From: CAYFUR01 sp964346275
GTDB lineage: Bacteria > Sumerlaeota > Sumerlaeia > SLMS01
Direction: 5' to 3'
Assembly (NCBI GenBank): GCA_964346275.1
Contig: CAYFUR010000034.1
Span: 1-34,882, forward strand
DNA length: 34,882 nucleotides
Shown in pieces: positions 15,788 to 24,547 of this stretch (position 1 is its first letter; each line of letters begins with the position of its first letter). The notes beneath the pieces are model-generated. The model did no database searches, was not told the origin of the DNA, and saw nothing but the letters and a program-made list of their open reading frames with translations. The translations under genes were made by a program, and so were the position numbers.

Positions 15788-17899
15788 TTACCGGGCGGAA
15801 GGCGCTTCGGCTTTTTTGGCGATCGATTTCACGTGCAATTCCTTCAACTGCGCCGGAGTCACCTCGCCCGGCGCGCCTGACATCAGGCAGGTGCCCTGCT
15901 GGGTCTTCGGGAAGGCGATCACTTCGCGGATGGAATCCACATCGAGAATCGACATCAACAGGCGGTCGAAGCCAAAAGCAATCCCGCCATGGGGCGGCGC
16001 GCCGAAACGCAGCGCCTCCAGCAGGAATCCAAATTTCTCTTCCGCCTCTTTCTCATCGATCCCGATCGCGCGGAAAACGCGCTCCTGCACCTCGGTGCGG
16101 TGAATACGGATGGAACCGCCCGCTGCCTCTTCGCCGTTCAGAGCCAGATCGTAGGCCAGCGAGCGCACCGCCCCCGGGTCCGACTCCAGCTTCTCCAGGT
16201 CGTCTGGATGCGGCGCCGTGAATGGATGGTGTGACGGCTCCCACCGCTTGTTGTCCTCGTTCCACTCGAACATCGGGAAATCCACGACCCAGGCAAATTT
16301 GTAAATATCGCCGGGAATCAGGTCATTCTCTTCCGCCACCATCAGGCGCAGTCGGCCGGTCATGTCCTGGGCTTTGCGCAGCTTCGTATCCGCAATCAGG
16401 AACAGCATGTCGCCGGGCTTCATGCCCCCCTTCTCCGCCAGGTCCTTCAGCGCATCCGCCTCGAAGAACTTGGCGATCGAGGATTCCAGTTCTCCGCCGG
16501 CGTTCATGCGGAACCACGCCACGCCCTTGCAGCCCGTCTCCCGCGAGGCCCGCTTCTGGAATTCGCCGTCCGGCTTCAGCGCCGTGTTGCTGTATCGGTC
16601 CGCGCCGCCCTCGTGGACGATGCCCAGAATCGCTCCGCCCTTTTCCAGAATCGTGTTGAAGACGCCAAACTGCGTGCGCCCGCGCACCGTTTCCGTGAAG
16701 TCCATCAGCTCCATGCCGAACCGCAGGTCCGGCTTGTCGCTGCCATAGCGGCGCATCGCTTCCTCGTAGGGAATCCGCTGAAACGGCGTTTCCAGCTCCA
16801 TCCCCAGCGTCCCCTTCCACATTGCCGCCGCCAGCGATTCCATCTCGCGGATCACATCGTCCACGGTGACAAAGCTCATCTCGACGTCGATTTGCGTGAA
16901 CTCGGGCTGCCGGTTCGCCCGCAGATCCTCGTCGCGGAAACACCGCGCCACCTGGAAATAGCGGTCGAATCCGCTCACCATGAGGATTTGCTTAAAGAGC
17001 TGGGGCGACTGCGGCAGCGCATAGCACATTCCCGGATGGAGGCGCGATGGCGAGAGGAAGTCCCGCGCGCCCTCCGGCGTCGGCTTGCCCAGGATCGGTG
17101 TCTCCACCTCGCTGAACCCGTTCGCGGACAAATGGTTGCGCACGATCTGAAAGAGTTCATGGCGCACGATGAAATTGCGCTGCAACTCGGGCCGCCGCAG
17201 GTCCAGATAGCGATGGCGCAGCCGCAGCTCCTCGTTCGTTTTGCCATGCTCGTCGAGCCGGAACGGCAGCACCTCGCAGGAGTTCAGAATCTTGATTTCC
17301 CGGGCCGCCATTTCCGTCTCGCCGGTGGGAAGGTTCGGGTTTTCCGACCCTTCCGGCCGCGGTTCGACAACGCCCCGCACGGCAATCACGAATTCCTCGC
17401 GCACGTGGTGGGTCTGCGAGACGAACAGCGTCCCCTTGGTCTGAAATCCGTTCTTCTTCAGAAGCTCCTCCAGGGCGCTGGCATCCGAATCATCCACCTG
17501 GCGCTCGGCGTTCTTGGCGAGAAACCGCGCCCGAAACTCCGTTGCGCCCGGCTTGGGATCCTTCCCATCAGGCCAGATATTGATGTCGCCCTGCACCAAC
17601 GCGGTCAGCGTGAAATCCGCGCTCTCCACCGAGCGCAGCTTATCCAACAGCTCGCGGGCATCCCCGTTCCACTCCAGGCTCACGTCCAGGCCGATCTTGT
17701 GATCGTTCTCCAGCGTGTCGGGATTGATGCGCACCTGCATCAGGCCCGAACGGTCGCGCAGGTCGATAAACATCAATCGGCCATGGTCGCGCCGGCGATG
17801 GACCCATCCCTTCAAAGTCAGTTCCTGCTCCAGATGGCCGCGGCGCACGTCTCCGCAAAGCATCGATCGCGAGGCAAATTCCAATTCAGACATTGCCAT
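15788..17899 (-). CDS. aspS: Aspartyl-tRNA synthetase (with large N-terminal insertion)
   Basis: A 703-residue class IIb synthetase that charges tRNA with aspartate. The OB-fold anticodon domain starts at LKGWVHRRRDHGRLMFIDLRDRSG (29-52). Class II motif 1 follows (NFIVRHELFQIVRNHL), then the Asp-site QSPQLFKQ, motif 2 (RCFRDEDLRANRQPEFTQID), the GAD domain, and motif 3 (GIAFGFDRLLM). Between MQVRINPD (about 61) and FVIAVRGVVEPRPEGSENPN (about 170), where most bacterial enzymes have some 20 residues, there are about 105. This explains the length against the usual 590. The ATG at 17899 follows GGGAAG; the frame stays open far upstream, but that part is antisense to the kinase gene. Confidence 0.96.
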   Translation of the reverse strand: MAMSELEFASRSMLCGDVRRGHLEQELTLKGWVHRRRDHGRLMFIDLRDRSGLMQVRINPDTLENDHKIGLDVSLEWNGDARELLDKLRSVESADFTLTALVQGDINIWPDGKDPKPGATEFRARFLAKNAERQVDDSDASALEELLKKNGFQTKGTLFVSQTHHVREEFVIAVRGVVEPRPEGSENPNLPTGETEMAAREIKILNSCEVLPFRLDEHGKTNEELRLRHRYLDLRRPELQRNFIVRHELFQIVRNHLSANGFSEVETPILGKPTPEGARDFLSPSRLHPGMCYALPQSPQLFKQILMVSGFDRYFQVARCFRDEDLRANRQPEFTQIDVEMSFVTVDDVIREMESLAAAMWKGTLGMELETPFQRIPYEEAMRRYGSDKPDLRFGMELMDFTETVRGRTQFGVFNTILEKGGAILGIVHEGGADRYSNTALKPDGEFQKRASRETGCKGVAWFRMNAGGELESSIAKFFEADALKDLAEKGGMKPGDMLFLIADTKLRKAQDMTGRLRLMVAEENDLIPGDIYKFAWVVDFPMFEWNEDNKRWEPSHHPFTAPHPDDLEKLESDPGAVRSLAYDLALNGEEAAGGSIRIHRTEVQERVFRAIGIDEKEAEEKFGFLLEALRFGAPPHGGIAFGFDRLLMSILDVDSIREVIAFPKTQQGTCLMSGAPGEVTPAQLKELHVKSIAKKAEAPSAR

Positions 17900-18160
17900 G
17901 AATCTTCCCGGGTTTTTCGGATTCGTCCGGAAAATCGGCTTCCGGCTTTGAGGCACGGGGTTATGACCACAGCCCTGGGGGAACGCAAGAGGGGAGATGG
18001 CCCAAGCGGGGAAAAAACCCACCCCCCGGAGCATCCATCCAGAGATCCCGTGCCCGCCTTCCCCTGACCGCGAATCCGCCCTTGGACCTGATTCTTCTTG
18101 TGCTAGCCCCTCTCCTGGCTTCCACTCACCAGAACATTCCCGGATTTGAAGGAACTTTTC

Positions 18161-19276
18161 GTGAGCGAGCCGACTTTTCGAGCCGACCGCATGAGCCGAC
18201 GGGTGCAAGATGTCCTCGGGAGCCATAATTACGAGCTGATTGGCGAACTCGGCCGCGGCGGCATGGGCGTCGTCTATCTCGCCCAGCACCGCAAGCTCGG
18301 CCGCCGCGTCGCCATTAAGACCCTCAGCCCCGAGCGCATGGCGAAGGAAAACAGCCTCGCCCGATTCTTTCGCGAGGCCAAGGTCTTCGCCTCCATCCGC
18401 CATCCTCATATCGCCAATCTCTATGAATACGAGGACACCGGCCCCGTCGCCTACCTCGCTCTTGAATACATCGAAGGCACCGATCTCGAAAAAGAGCGCC
18501 GCAAAGGCCGGCCCTGGAAACCCGTGGAAACCGCCCGCATCATGGCCGCCATGGCTGACGCCCTCAGCCACACCCACGCCAAGGGCATCCTCCATCGCGA
18601 TATCAAGCCCGGCAACATCCTCATTGAAAATAACACGGGCCGCTCGGTGCTCACCGACTTCGGCCTCGCCAAGGGCGCCACCGACGATACCCTCACAGCC
18701 GCCGGATTCGCCGTCGGCACCCCGGCCTACATGGCTCCCGAGCAGATCACCGATCAGTTTGGCGGCAAGCCCGATGGCCGCGCTGACCTCTTTTCCCTCG
18801 GCGTCGTTGCCTACGAGATGCTCACCCACCATCACCCCTTCCTCGCCAGCGACGACCTCAACACGATGCGCAACATTGTGAATTCCAAGCACAAGCCCCT
18901 GCGCGAAATGAACACCGATATCCCCGAGTGCCTCGCCCGGATTATCGAAAAGCTCCTCGAAAAGAATCCCAGAGACCGCCACGCAGACGCGGAAGAACTC
19001 TCCCAGGCTCTTCGCGAGTGCATCGCCGCCATGGAAGGCGGACGCACGCCATCGCCGGCGCGCCCCATACCCGTTCCGGAAGACCCCCGTTCAGGCCCGC
19101 CTCTTGTCGATCCCTCCACCGGACGGCGCGGTGCGCCCGTCCCCAGCCAACAGCCCCCGCCTCCCGCGCCAAACAACCGCCTGGCCACATGGCAAATCGT
19201 CCTCATTGTGATTGCCGTCGCTGGCCTCACCCTTGTCGTCGGAATTGTTTTGGGCGTTTTCTTCTTTGCTGGCTAG
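18161..19276 (+). CDS. Hanks-type Ser/Thr protein kinase with C-terminal membrane anchor
   Basis: A 371-residue membrane-anchored protein kinase. The kinase domain (about 24-285) has all catalytic elements: the glycine loop GRGGMG (31-36), Lys53 in VAIK, HRDIKPGN with Asp148, DFG at 167-169, GTPAYMAPEQ, and a DLFSLGVVAYEML helix. A Pro-rich linker (about 290-340) leads to one membrane segment (about 344-368) and a three-residue tail, so the kinase faces the cytoplasm and there is no outside sensor domain. The start is a GTG at 18161 with AAGGA seven bases upstream; a TTG at 18146 overlaps the ribosome site. It diverges from aspS. The substrates are unknown. Confidence 0.94.
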   Translation: MSEPTFRADRMSRRVQDVLGSHNYELIGELGRGGMGVVYLAQHRKLGRRVAIKTLSPERMAKENSLARFFREAKVFASIRHPHIANLYEYEDTGPVAYLALEYIEGTDLEKERRKGRPWKPVETARIMAAMADALSHTHAKGILHRDIKPGNILIENNTGRSVLTDFGLAKGATDDTLTAAGFAVGTPAYMAPEQITDQFGGKPDGRADLFSLGVVAYEMLTHHHPFLASDDLNTMRNIVNSKHKPLREMNTDIPECLARIIEKLLEKNPRDRHADAEELSQALRECIAAMEGGRTPSPARPIPVPEDPRSGPPLVDPSTGRRGAPVPSQQPPPPAPNNRLATWQIVLIVIAVAGLTLVVGIVLGVFFFAG

Positions 19277-19470
19277 CAGCCGCCACGCGCGGCGATTCCG
19301 GAAATCCGCCTTGCTCCCCTTTTCTAACATTTCAAGATGCCACCCGGCCCGGCTGTGTCCTACAATGGATTCCGGAGGCGGGAGACATTCATCCATTCCC
19401 CCCAGGAATCCCTCACCTCTCTGATACGGCCCCCCTAACTATTTCGCGCACGGATCATTGACGGCGAGCC

Positions 19471-20895
19471 ATGCTCTTTAACTCCTGGGTCTTCTTCTTT
19501 TTCGCTCTCGCGGTTTTTCCTCTCTATTACCTGCTCAGGACAAGGCGCCAGCAGAACGTCTTCCTCCTCGCCGCCAGTTATCTCTTCTACAGCGCATGGG
19601 ACTGGCGTTTCCTCGCCCTCATTGCCTTCTCCACGATCGTTGATTATGTCGTCGGCCTCCAGCTCGACAAAACCGAGGAACAGAAAAAGCGCAAAGCCCT
19701 CCTCCTCGTCTCCCTCGTCACAAACGTCGGCCTTCTCGGCTTATTTAAATATTTCAATTTTTTCGCGGAAAACTTCGTCGCCCTCCTCGAACCCCTCTTC
19801 GGCGAATTCGGTGACGTGGAACTCACCGTCCTCGAGAAGATCGTCCTCCCCGTCGGCATCTCCTTCTATACGTTCCAGACCATCAGCTATACCGTCGACG
19901 TCTATTGGCGGAAGATCAAACCCGAGCGCGATCTCCTCGACTATGCCCTCTTCGTTTCCTTCTTCCCCCAGCTCGTCGCCGGGCCCATCGAGCGCGCCGC
20001 AAACCTGCTCCCTCAAATCAAGGGCGACCGCCAGATCAATCGCACCTTCATCGTCGAGGGCCTCTGGCTTCTCCTCATGGGCTTCTTCAAAAAAATCGTC
20101 GTCGCGGATAATATCGCCGCCATGGTGGACGAAGTCTTCGCCCAGCGCGGCGGGCCCTCCGGGCTCCAGGCCCTCTTTGCCATGTATGGATTCACCATCG
20201 TCGGCTATTGCGACTTCGCCGGATACAGCGATATCGCCCGCGGCCTCGCCAAGCTCATGGGCATCAATATCGTCCTCAACTTCAACATGCCCCTCATCGC
20301 CCGCAACCCCTCCGATTTCTGGAGACGATGGCACATCAGCCTCTCCTTCTGGCTCCGCGATTACCTGTATATCCCACTCGGCGGAAACCGGAAGGGCCAG
20401 CTCCGCACCTATTGGAACGTCACCCTCGTCTTCTTCATCAGCGGCCTGTGGCACGGCGCCCAGTGGACCTATGTGATCTGGGGCCTTTACAACGGCCTGA
20501 TCACCGCCGTGCACCGCTACACCGTGGGCGAGCGCGGATGGAAACTCCCCGGCGGACGCCTCGCCGACATCCTGATCCGCATCTTCTACTTCCACGTCAC
20601 CTGTTTCGGCCTCCTCCTCATCCGCGCCCAGGACATGGCCACTTTCTGGCTCTTTATTAAGAGAATTTTCACCGACTTCTATGTCGACTTCAACGCCTCG
20701 GCGCTCATCTTCACCACCATCTTCTTCAGCGCCGTTCTCGGCGGCATCGAGCTGTGGATTCGCAACGCCGACAACCCCGAGACCCGCCCCGGCTGGAACA
20801 AGGGCTTGGGCGTCGCCCTCGTCTCGATTATGATTCTGATGATGCTGCTTTTCCCGCCCCCCTCGGGACAACCGTTCATCTACTTCCAATTTTAA
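19471..20895 (+). CDS. MBOAT family O-acyltransferase (AlgI/DltB-like)
   Basis: A 474-residue polytopic membrane O-acyltransferase of the AlgI/PatA type, which moves acetyl groups across the membrane towards surface polysaccharides. The opening MLFNSWVFFFFALAVFPLYY is the family's usual N-terminus. The motifs PVGISFYTFQTISYTVDVY, FFPQLVAGPIERA, NPSDFWRRWHISLSFWLRDY (His288) and SGLWHGAQWTYVIWG (catalytic His328) are all present. About ten membrane helices can be seen. The length is normal. The ATG has only a weak ribosome site. The next gene starts ten bases after the stop and encodes an SGNH-like partner, which fits a two-part O-acetylation system. Confidence 0.94.
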   Translation: MLFNSWVFFFFALAVFPLYYLLRTRRQQNVFLLAASYLFYSAWDWRFLALIAFSTIVDYVVGLQLDKTEEQKKRKALLLVSLVTNVGLLGLFKYFNFFAENFVALLEPLFGEFGDVELTVLEKIVLPVGISFYTFQTISYTVDVYWRKIKPERDLLDYALFVSFFPQLVAGPIERAANLLPQIKGDRQINRTFIVEGLWLLLMGFFKKIVVADNIAAMVDEVFAQRGGPSGLQALFAMYGFTIVGYCDFAGYSDIARGLAKLMGINIVLNFNMPLIARNPSDFWRRWHISLSFWLRDYLYIPLGGNRKGQLRTYWNVTLVFFISGLWHGAQWTYVIWGLYNGLITAVHRYTVGERGWKLPGGRLADILIRIFYFHVTCFGLLLIRAQDMATFWLFIKRIFTDFYVDFNASALIFTTIFFSAVLGGIELWIRNADNPETRPGWNKGLGVALVSIMILMMLLFPPPSGQPFIYFQF

Positions 20896-20905
20896 GGCAT
20901 CATCG

Positions 20906-22084
20906 ATGGAACGAATGGCAGACAAAAAGCGCGAAGTGGATCAGGCCCACGAGGCTGCGGAAACTGTCCGGCCCATGCCCATCTGGGTCTGGATTCTCGT
21001 GCCCCTCGCCGTGATTATCGGGTTTGAACTCTCGATCCAGGATACCGGCATCACCTTCAACATGGGCTGGCACACCGTCGATGATGTCGCCAACGCCAAG
21101 AAGATCGACTATCTCTTTGTCGGCACCTCCCGCACCCTGGCCGCCGTCGACGAAGCCACCTTCACCGATGAAATCTGGCAGCAAACCGGCCAGGGGCTCT
21201 ATGGCCAGAACATGGGCGTTGGCGGCGTCCGCCTGGTGTGGCACTACCTGGGGCTGCGCAATCTCTACCAGCAGGCCCAGGATGACCCCCAGCTCCGACA
21301 GCAGCTCCAGGGCACCACGGTCCTCATCGAGGCCCCCGGCGAGCTGCCCGAACACATGTACTGGACTGACAACTGGGTCTACCCCACCTACGAGCAGCTC
21401 CTGATCCCCAACCTCCGCTCGCGCGATCTCGGGCCCCTCTGGTCCAGCACCATGCCCCTGAACCTGAAGATCGACCTGACCTTGCGATTCCTCTTCCACG
21501 ATTGGGATACATTCACCTTTCGTGGAAGAATCCGCCATGAATTCATCCGCCACGGCGGCATGATGGTCGAGCGGCTCCTCGCCGCGGTCACGGGCATCGA
21601 AAGAGGCGAAGACGAAAAAATACAGGACCTCAACTTTCGCGGGAATATCAAAGGCGATCCCGATGTCGCGCGGAACGCCGAACGCCTCCTCGCCGAGTGG
21701 AAATTCCGCGAGCAGAAAAAACTCCAGCGCGCCTGGCGCAACTGGGAGGAAACCATTCTCGCCGACATTGTCAAAACCGTCCAGCAAGGCGGCGGAGACG
21801 TCGCCTTCTATGACATCCCCCAGCCTTCCGGTTTCGATGATATCTATCACACGGAACAACGAAACGCCGACCGGCGGGCCTTCTACAAAGCGGCGGAGAA
21901 ATGGGGCACCCCCGTCCTCAAGCCCGACTTTGAATACACCGACGACGACTTCCCCGACCACTTTCATCTTTCCGGCTCTGAATCGATGCCCTACAGCCGG
22001 GCTCTTGCCCGCGCATTCGTCCGCGAAGTCATGGAAGAAGCCATGGAACCCCAACAGCCGGAAGCCACCAACCCATCTTCCTGA
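20906..22084 (+). CDS. Membrane-anchored SGNH-like partner of the acyltransferase
   Basis: A 392-residue protein with one N-terminal membrane segment (about 24-42) and an extracytoplasmic domain resembling SGNH/AlgX/AlgJ-type esterase or acetyltransferase folds. A block-I-like motif FVGTSRT places a serine at 75. The C-terminal FPDHFHLSGSE gives a D-x-x-H pair (Asp351, His354), as in SGNH catalytic triads. The middle is helical and charged (about 230-300). In alginate and other acetylation systems a protein of this kind takes the acetyl group from the MBOAT protein and puts it on the glycan; that role is inferred from the pairing. The stop-to-start gap is ten bases and AAGG precedes the ATG, so the two genes form an operon. 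Confidence 0.82.
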   Translation: MERMADKKREVDQAHEAAETVRPMPIWVWILVPLAVIIGFELSIQDTGITFNMGWHTVDDVANAKKIDYLFVGTSRTLAAVDEATFTDEIWQQTGQGLYGQNMGVGGVRLVWHYLGLRNLYQQAQDDPQLRQQLQGTTVLIEAPGELPEHMYWTDNWVYPTYEQLLIPNLRSRDLGPLWSSTMPLNLKIDLTLRFLFHDWDTFTFRGRIRHEFIRHGGMMVERLLAAVTGIERGEDEKIQDLNFRGNIKGDPDVARNAERLLAEWKFREQKKLQRAWRNWEETILADIVKTVQQGGGDVAFYDIPQPSGFDDIYHTEQRNADRRAFYKAAEKWGTPVLKPDFEYTDDDFPDHFHLSGSESMPYSRALARAFVREVMEEAMEPQQPEATNPSS

Positions 22085-22134
22085 CTCACAGGGAAACTTC
22101 AGGGGGGGCAGGAATTGATCCTCTTTTCCCGGCC

Positions 22135-22929
22135 CTATTCCTCGGATTCCGTAGAGACGCTTTTCCCGCTGGGCCCGCTCTTTCTGTCCGTTTCCAGTGA
22201 TTGATCGGGGGCGGGAAGGACACGGACTCCAGGAAAGATCCCCGGCAGGCGTTCCGTGAATTCGGCGAGAGCCTCGTCGGCAGCGTAGAGCATGGCATAG
22301 TCGGAGCGCAAAACGGAAAGGTTGAGACCGCTTTGGGAATAAGCGGAATGGCCGCGCCGGACGGCATATTCACCAATCTTGCGCTGTTCTTTGCCTTCCA
22401 GGAATTCGCCCTCGATCTGTATATACGCCTGGCCGAATCCGCTGCCGATGAGATAGCGAAGAGCGCCGATGCCCTTTCGATAATCGGTCACGCGGGCGGT
22501 GATCGTCAGGATATAGTGGTCCCGCATGATCGGGTCGCTCTGGCGGATGGCATAGCGCACGCGGACGGGATGGGGATAATTGCGCAGCAGGTAGCGATAG
22601 AGGCGCTCGCGCACGGTGAAAATGATTTTTTCACGGCGCTCCGGCTCGCCCTCCCAGGCTACCGGCGCGGCCCACTGGGGCTCGGGCACAATAAAGACGG
22701 TGGGCTGCGTCGTGACGTTGTCGGAGCGGGAAGCGACAGGCTGGTTGTCGTGGCGGGCGTCTTCGTCGAGGCGGACCTTAAGCCAGCTTTCCTCCACCTC
22801 ATTAAACCCGGTATAGCCCTCTTCGAGATGCCCGGTCGGTCGAATCTCGGCCATGCAACCGGTCAGAAAGAAGAACAGTGGCAGCAGGAAGGTGGAAGGG
22901 CAGAAAAGCTTGGAGAGCGCGCGGAGCAT
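22135..22929 (-). CDS. DUF4410-like lipoprotein
   Basis: A 264-residue lipoprotein. Residues 1-24 are a lipoprotein signal with lipobox LTGC, so Cys25 would be acylated. The central part has the run TARVTDYRKGIGALRYLIGSGFGQAYIQIEGEF, which resembles the GxGxG-containing core of DUF4410-type proteins, a family of envelope lipoproteins without a known activity. A charged, Ser-rich tail follows (ETDRKSGPSGKSVSTESEE). It lies between the convergent SGNH-like gene and the OmpA lipoprotein and is separated from the latter by a terminator. No convincing ribosome site precedes the ATG at 22929. Confidence 0.82.
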   Translation of the reverse strand: MLRALSKLFCPSTFLLPLFFFLTGCMAEIRPTGHLEEGYTGFNEVEESWLKVRLDEDARHDNQPVASRSDNVTTQPTVFIVPEPQWAAPVAWEGEPERREKIIFTVRERLYRYLLRNYPHPVRVRYAIRQSDPIMRDHYILTITARVTDYRKGIGALRYLIGSGFGQAYIQIEGEFLEGKEQRKIGEYAVRRGHSAYSQSGLNLSVLRSDYAMLYAADEALAEFTERLPGIFPGVRVLPAPDQSLETDRKSGPSGKSVSTESEE

Positions 22930-22954
22930 GGGAAGGATGCTTTTTGGCTGGGGT

Positions 22955-22999
22955 CAAAACAAACCGGAGGGGCCGGACTTAATGCCGACCCCTCCAGTT
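22955..22999 (-). terminator. Rho-independent terminator
   Basis: On the minus strand a 15-bp stem with two T-G wobbles (22985-22999 with 22962-22976), centred on GGAGGGG/CCCCTCC, has an 8-base loop and leads into TTTGTTTT. It ends the OmpA lipoprotein transcript and insulates the DUF4410-like gene. Confidence 0.87.
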
Positions 23000-23042
23000 T
23001 CCGCTCCGGTTTAAGGAAAACCTGGGTCCCGGACGGGAAACG

Positions 23043-24296
23043 TTACTCGGCCTGCGCGAGGGAAGAGCGCTGCATCGGCAGCTTCTCGGGCAGGATGACG
23101 ATGACGGCGCGGCGGTTCTGGGCTCGTCCTTCTTCGGTCGCGTTGGTGGTGGTCGGACGGGTTTCGCCGTAGGAGGTGGCGCTGACCAGCGCGGGATCGA
23201 TCCCATGCTCGCCGGTCAATTCATGGAGGATATTCAGAGCGCGGGCGGCGCCCAGCTCCCAGTTGGACCGCCAGCCGGAGTGAACGATGGGCTGGTTGTC
23301 GGTGTGGCCTTCGATGAGCAGCTCGCGGTTAGGGAAGCGCTCTTTGATAATCCCGGCCACGTTGCCGATCAGTTCATTACCTTCGCTGGACAGCTCGGCC
23401 CGGCCGGGTTCGAAGATGAGCGAGTTGACGATGGTCATGGTGAGGCCGCGGCTGGTTTCTTCCAGCTTGATGTTGAGCTGGTCCAGCTCGCCGCGCAGTT
23501 CTTCCACCGCTTCTTCCTTGCTGTTGAGAGAGGTGCGCAGCACGCCGACCTGGTTTTCCAGTTCCGCCAGCTGGCCTTCCTTGGACGCGATTTCCTGCTC
23601 CAGAGTCGCAAGATCCTGGGCCAGCTGGGTGCGTTCCTGGCTGGTCTGGGCGAGGGTTTCTTCTTTTTCATCAAGAAGCGTGCGCAGGTCGTCGGCTTCC
23701 TGCTGGGCCTGGTTGAGGCTTTCCTCGAGGGCGCTCTTCTGGTCGCGCAGCTGATCGAGCTGATCCTGAAGGGTTGTTTTCTCGGACTTCAACTCGTCAA
23801 CCTGGGTGGCGAGCTGGCCCTTTTCCTGGGCGAGTTCGGCGAGTTGCTGCTCGGCGGCCTGGCGTTCCATGGCCTCCTGGTCAGCGGTGGTCCAGGCTTC
23901 TCCGAGTTCGGCCTCGAGCTTGGAGATGCGGCCTTTGAGGTCGTCCACCTCGGCAAGCTGTTCCTCGGAGGGTGCGCGGTCGCGCAGCCCGGCGATTTCA
24001 GCTTCCTTGGCGGCGAGTTCCGCGCGAAGGTTTTCCAGTTCGCGGGAGGCATCCTTGTCGGTAATTTCGTCGTAGGCGTCTCCGGCGAGGCCGCCCACGG
24101 CGGCTCCGGACCCAGCGCCCACGGCGGCTCCCGTGGCGGGCCCGGCGCTGCTCCAGTTGTTGCCAACGACGGAACCGGCGATGCCGCCCACAAGGCCCAT
24201 GCCGGCGGCGCCTTTCTGGGCGGTGGTGCATCCGCTGATCATCAGGGCGCTCGCCCCGACACATGCGGAAAAGGTGAGGATTCTGAGGGCTTTCAT
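23043..24296 (-). CDS. OmpA-family lipoprotein with glycine zipper and long coiled coil
   Basis: A 417-residue envelope protein. The lipobox MISGC puts the lipid on Cys23. Residues about 30-72 are a glycine zipper (GLVGGIAGSVVG, GAAVGAGSGAAVGG) likely to insert in the membrane. A long coiled coil follows (about 80-285, dense in Glu/Gln/Leu). The C-terminal OmpA domain (from about 290) binds peptidoglycan, with IFEPGRAELSSEG, EGHTDNQP, NWELGAARA and AQNRRAVIV. It would tether the outer membrane to the wall, with the coil spanning the periplasm, like an extended Pal. A CAGGAGA site precedes the ATG. It is flanked by terminators on both sides, so it is probably a single-gene transcript. Confidence 0.93.
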   Translation of the reverse strand: MKALRILTFSACVGASALMISGCTTAQKGAAGMGLVGGIAGSVVGNNWSSAGPATGAAVGAGSGAAVGGLAGDAYDEITDKDASRELENLRAELAAKEAEIAGLRDRAPSEEQLAEVDDLKGRISKLEAELGEAWTTADQEAMERQAAEQQLAELAQEKGQLATQVDELKSEKTTLQDQLDQLRDQKSALEESLNQAQQEADDLRTLLDEKEETLAQTSQERTQLAQDLATLEQEIASKEGQLAELENQVGVLRTSLNSKEEAVEELRGELDQLNIKLEETSRGLTMTIVNSLIFEPGRAELSSEGNELIGNVAGIIKERFPNRELLIEGHTDNQPIVHSGWRSNWELGAARALNILHELTGEHGIDPALVSATSYGETRPTTTNATEEGRAQNRRAVIVILPEKLPMQRSSLAQAE

Positions 24297-24477
24297 GATA
24301 CGTCTCCTGTGTCTGCTGTCGCTTTCCCTGCAGTGAGCGGGAACGGGGAGTTGATCCTTTGACCGGGCCTGCAGGTAATCCTGTCACCCGTGAGATGACG
24401 GGCGGGTCGTAACAGCATCAAGTAAAAAGAGACGGAGAAAAAACGCGGAAAAAGGGGCCGGAATTGCCTGAGTGATA

Positions 24478-24514
24478 AAAGAAAAACCGCCGGGGAAAGC
24501 GAACGTCCCGGCGG
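24478..24514 (-). terminator. Rho-independent terminator
   Basis: On the minus strand CCGCCGGG (24507-24514) and CCCGGCGG (24487-24494) form an 8-bp stem with a 12-base loop, followed by TTTTTCTTTT. It lies 34 bases after the stop of the 24548 lipoprotein gene. Confidence 0.88.
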
Positions 24515-24547
24515 CGGCGGAGAAGGCGGGTCGATGCGAAGGAAGGG

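Noticed and set aside
17900..18982. Long N-terminal extension of the aspS frame
   Set aside because: The added 361 residues lie opposite the kinase gene and do not resemble any synthetase part; aspS homology begins at the ATG at 17899 behind GGGAAG.
19741..22054. Two long acidic minus-strand frames opposite the acyltransferase pair
   Set aside because: Their composition (runs of Glu, Asp, Gly, Val) is what the reverse of Leu/Ile/Phe-rich membrane codons gives.
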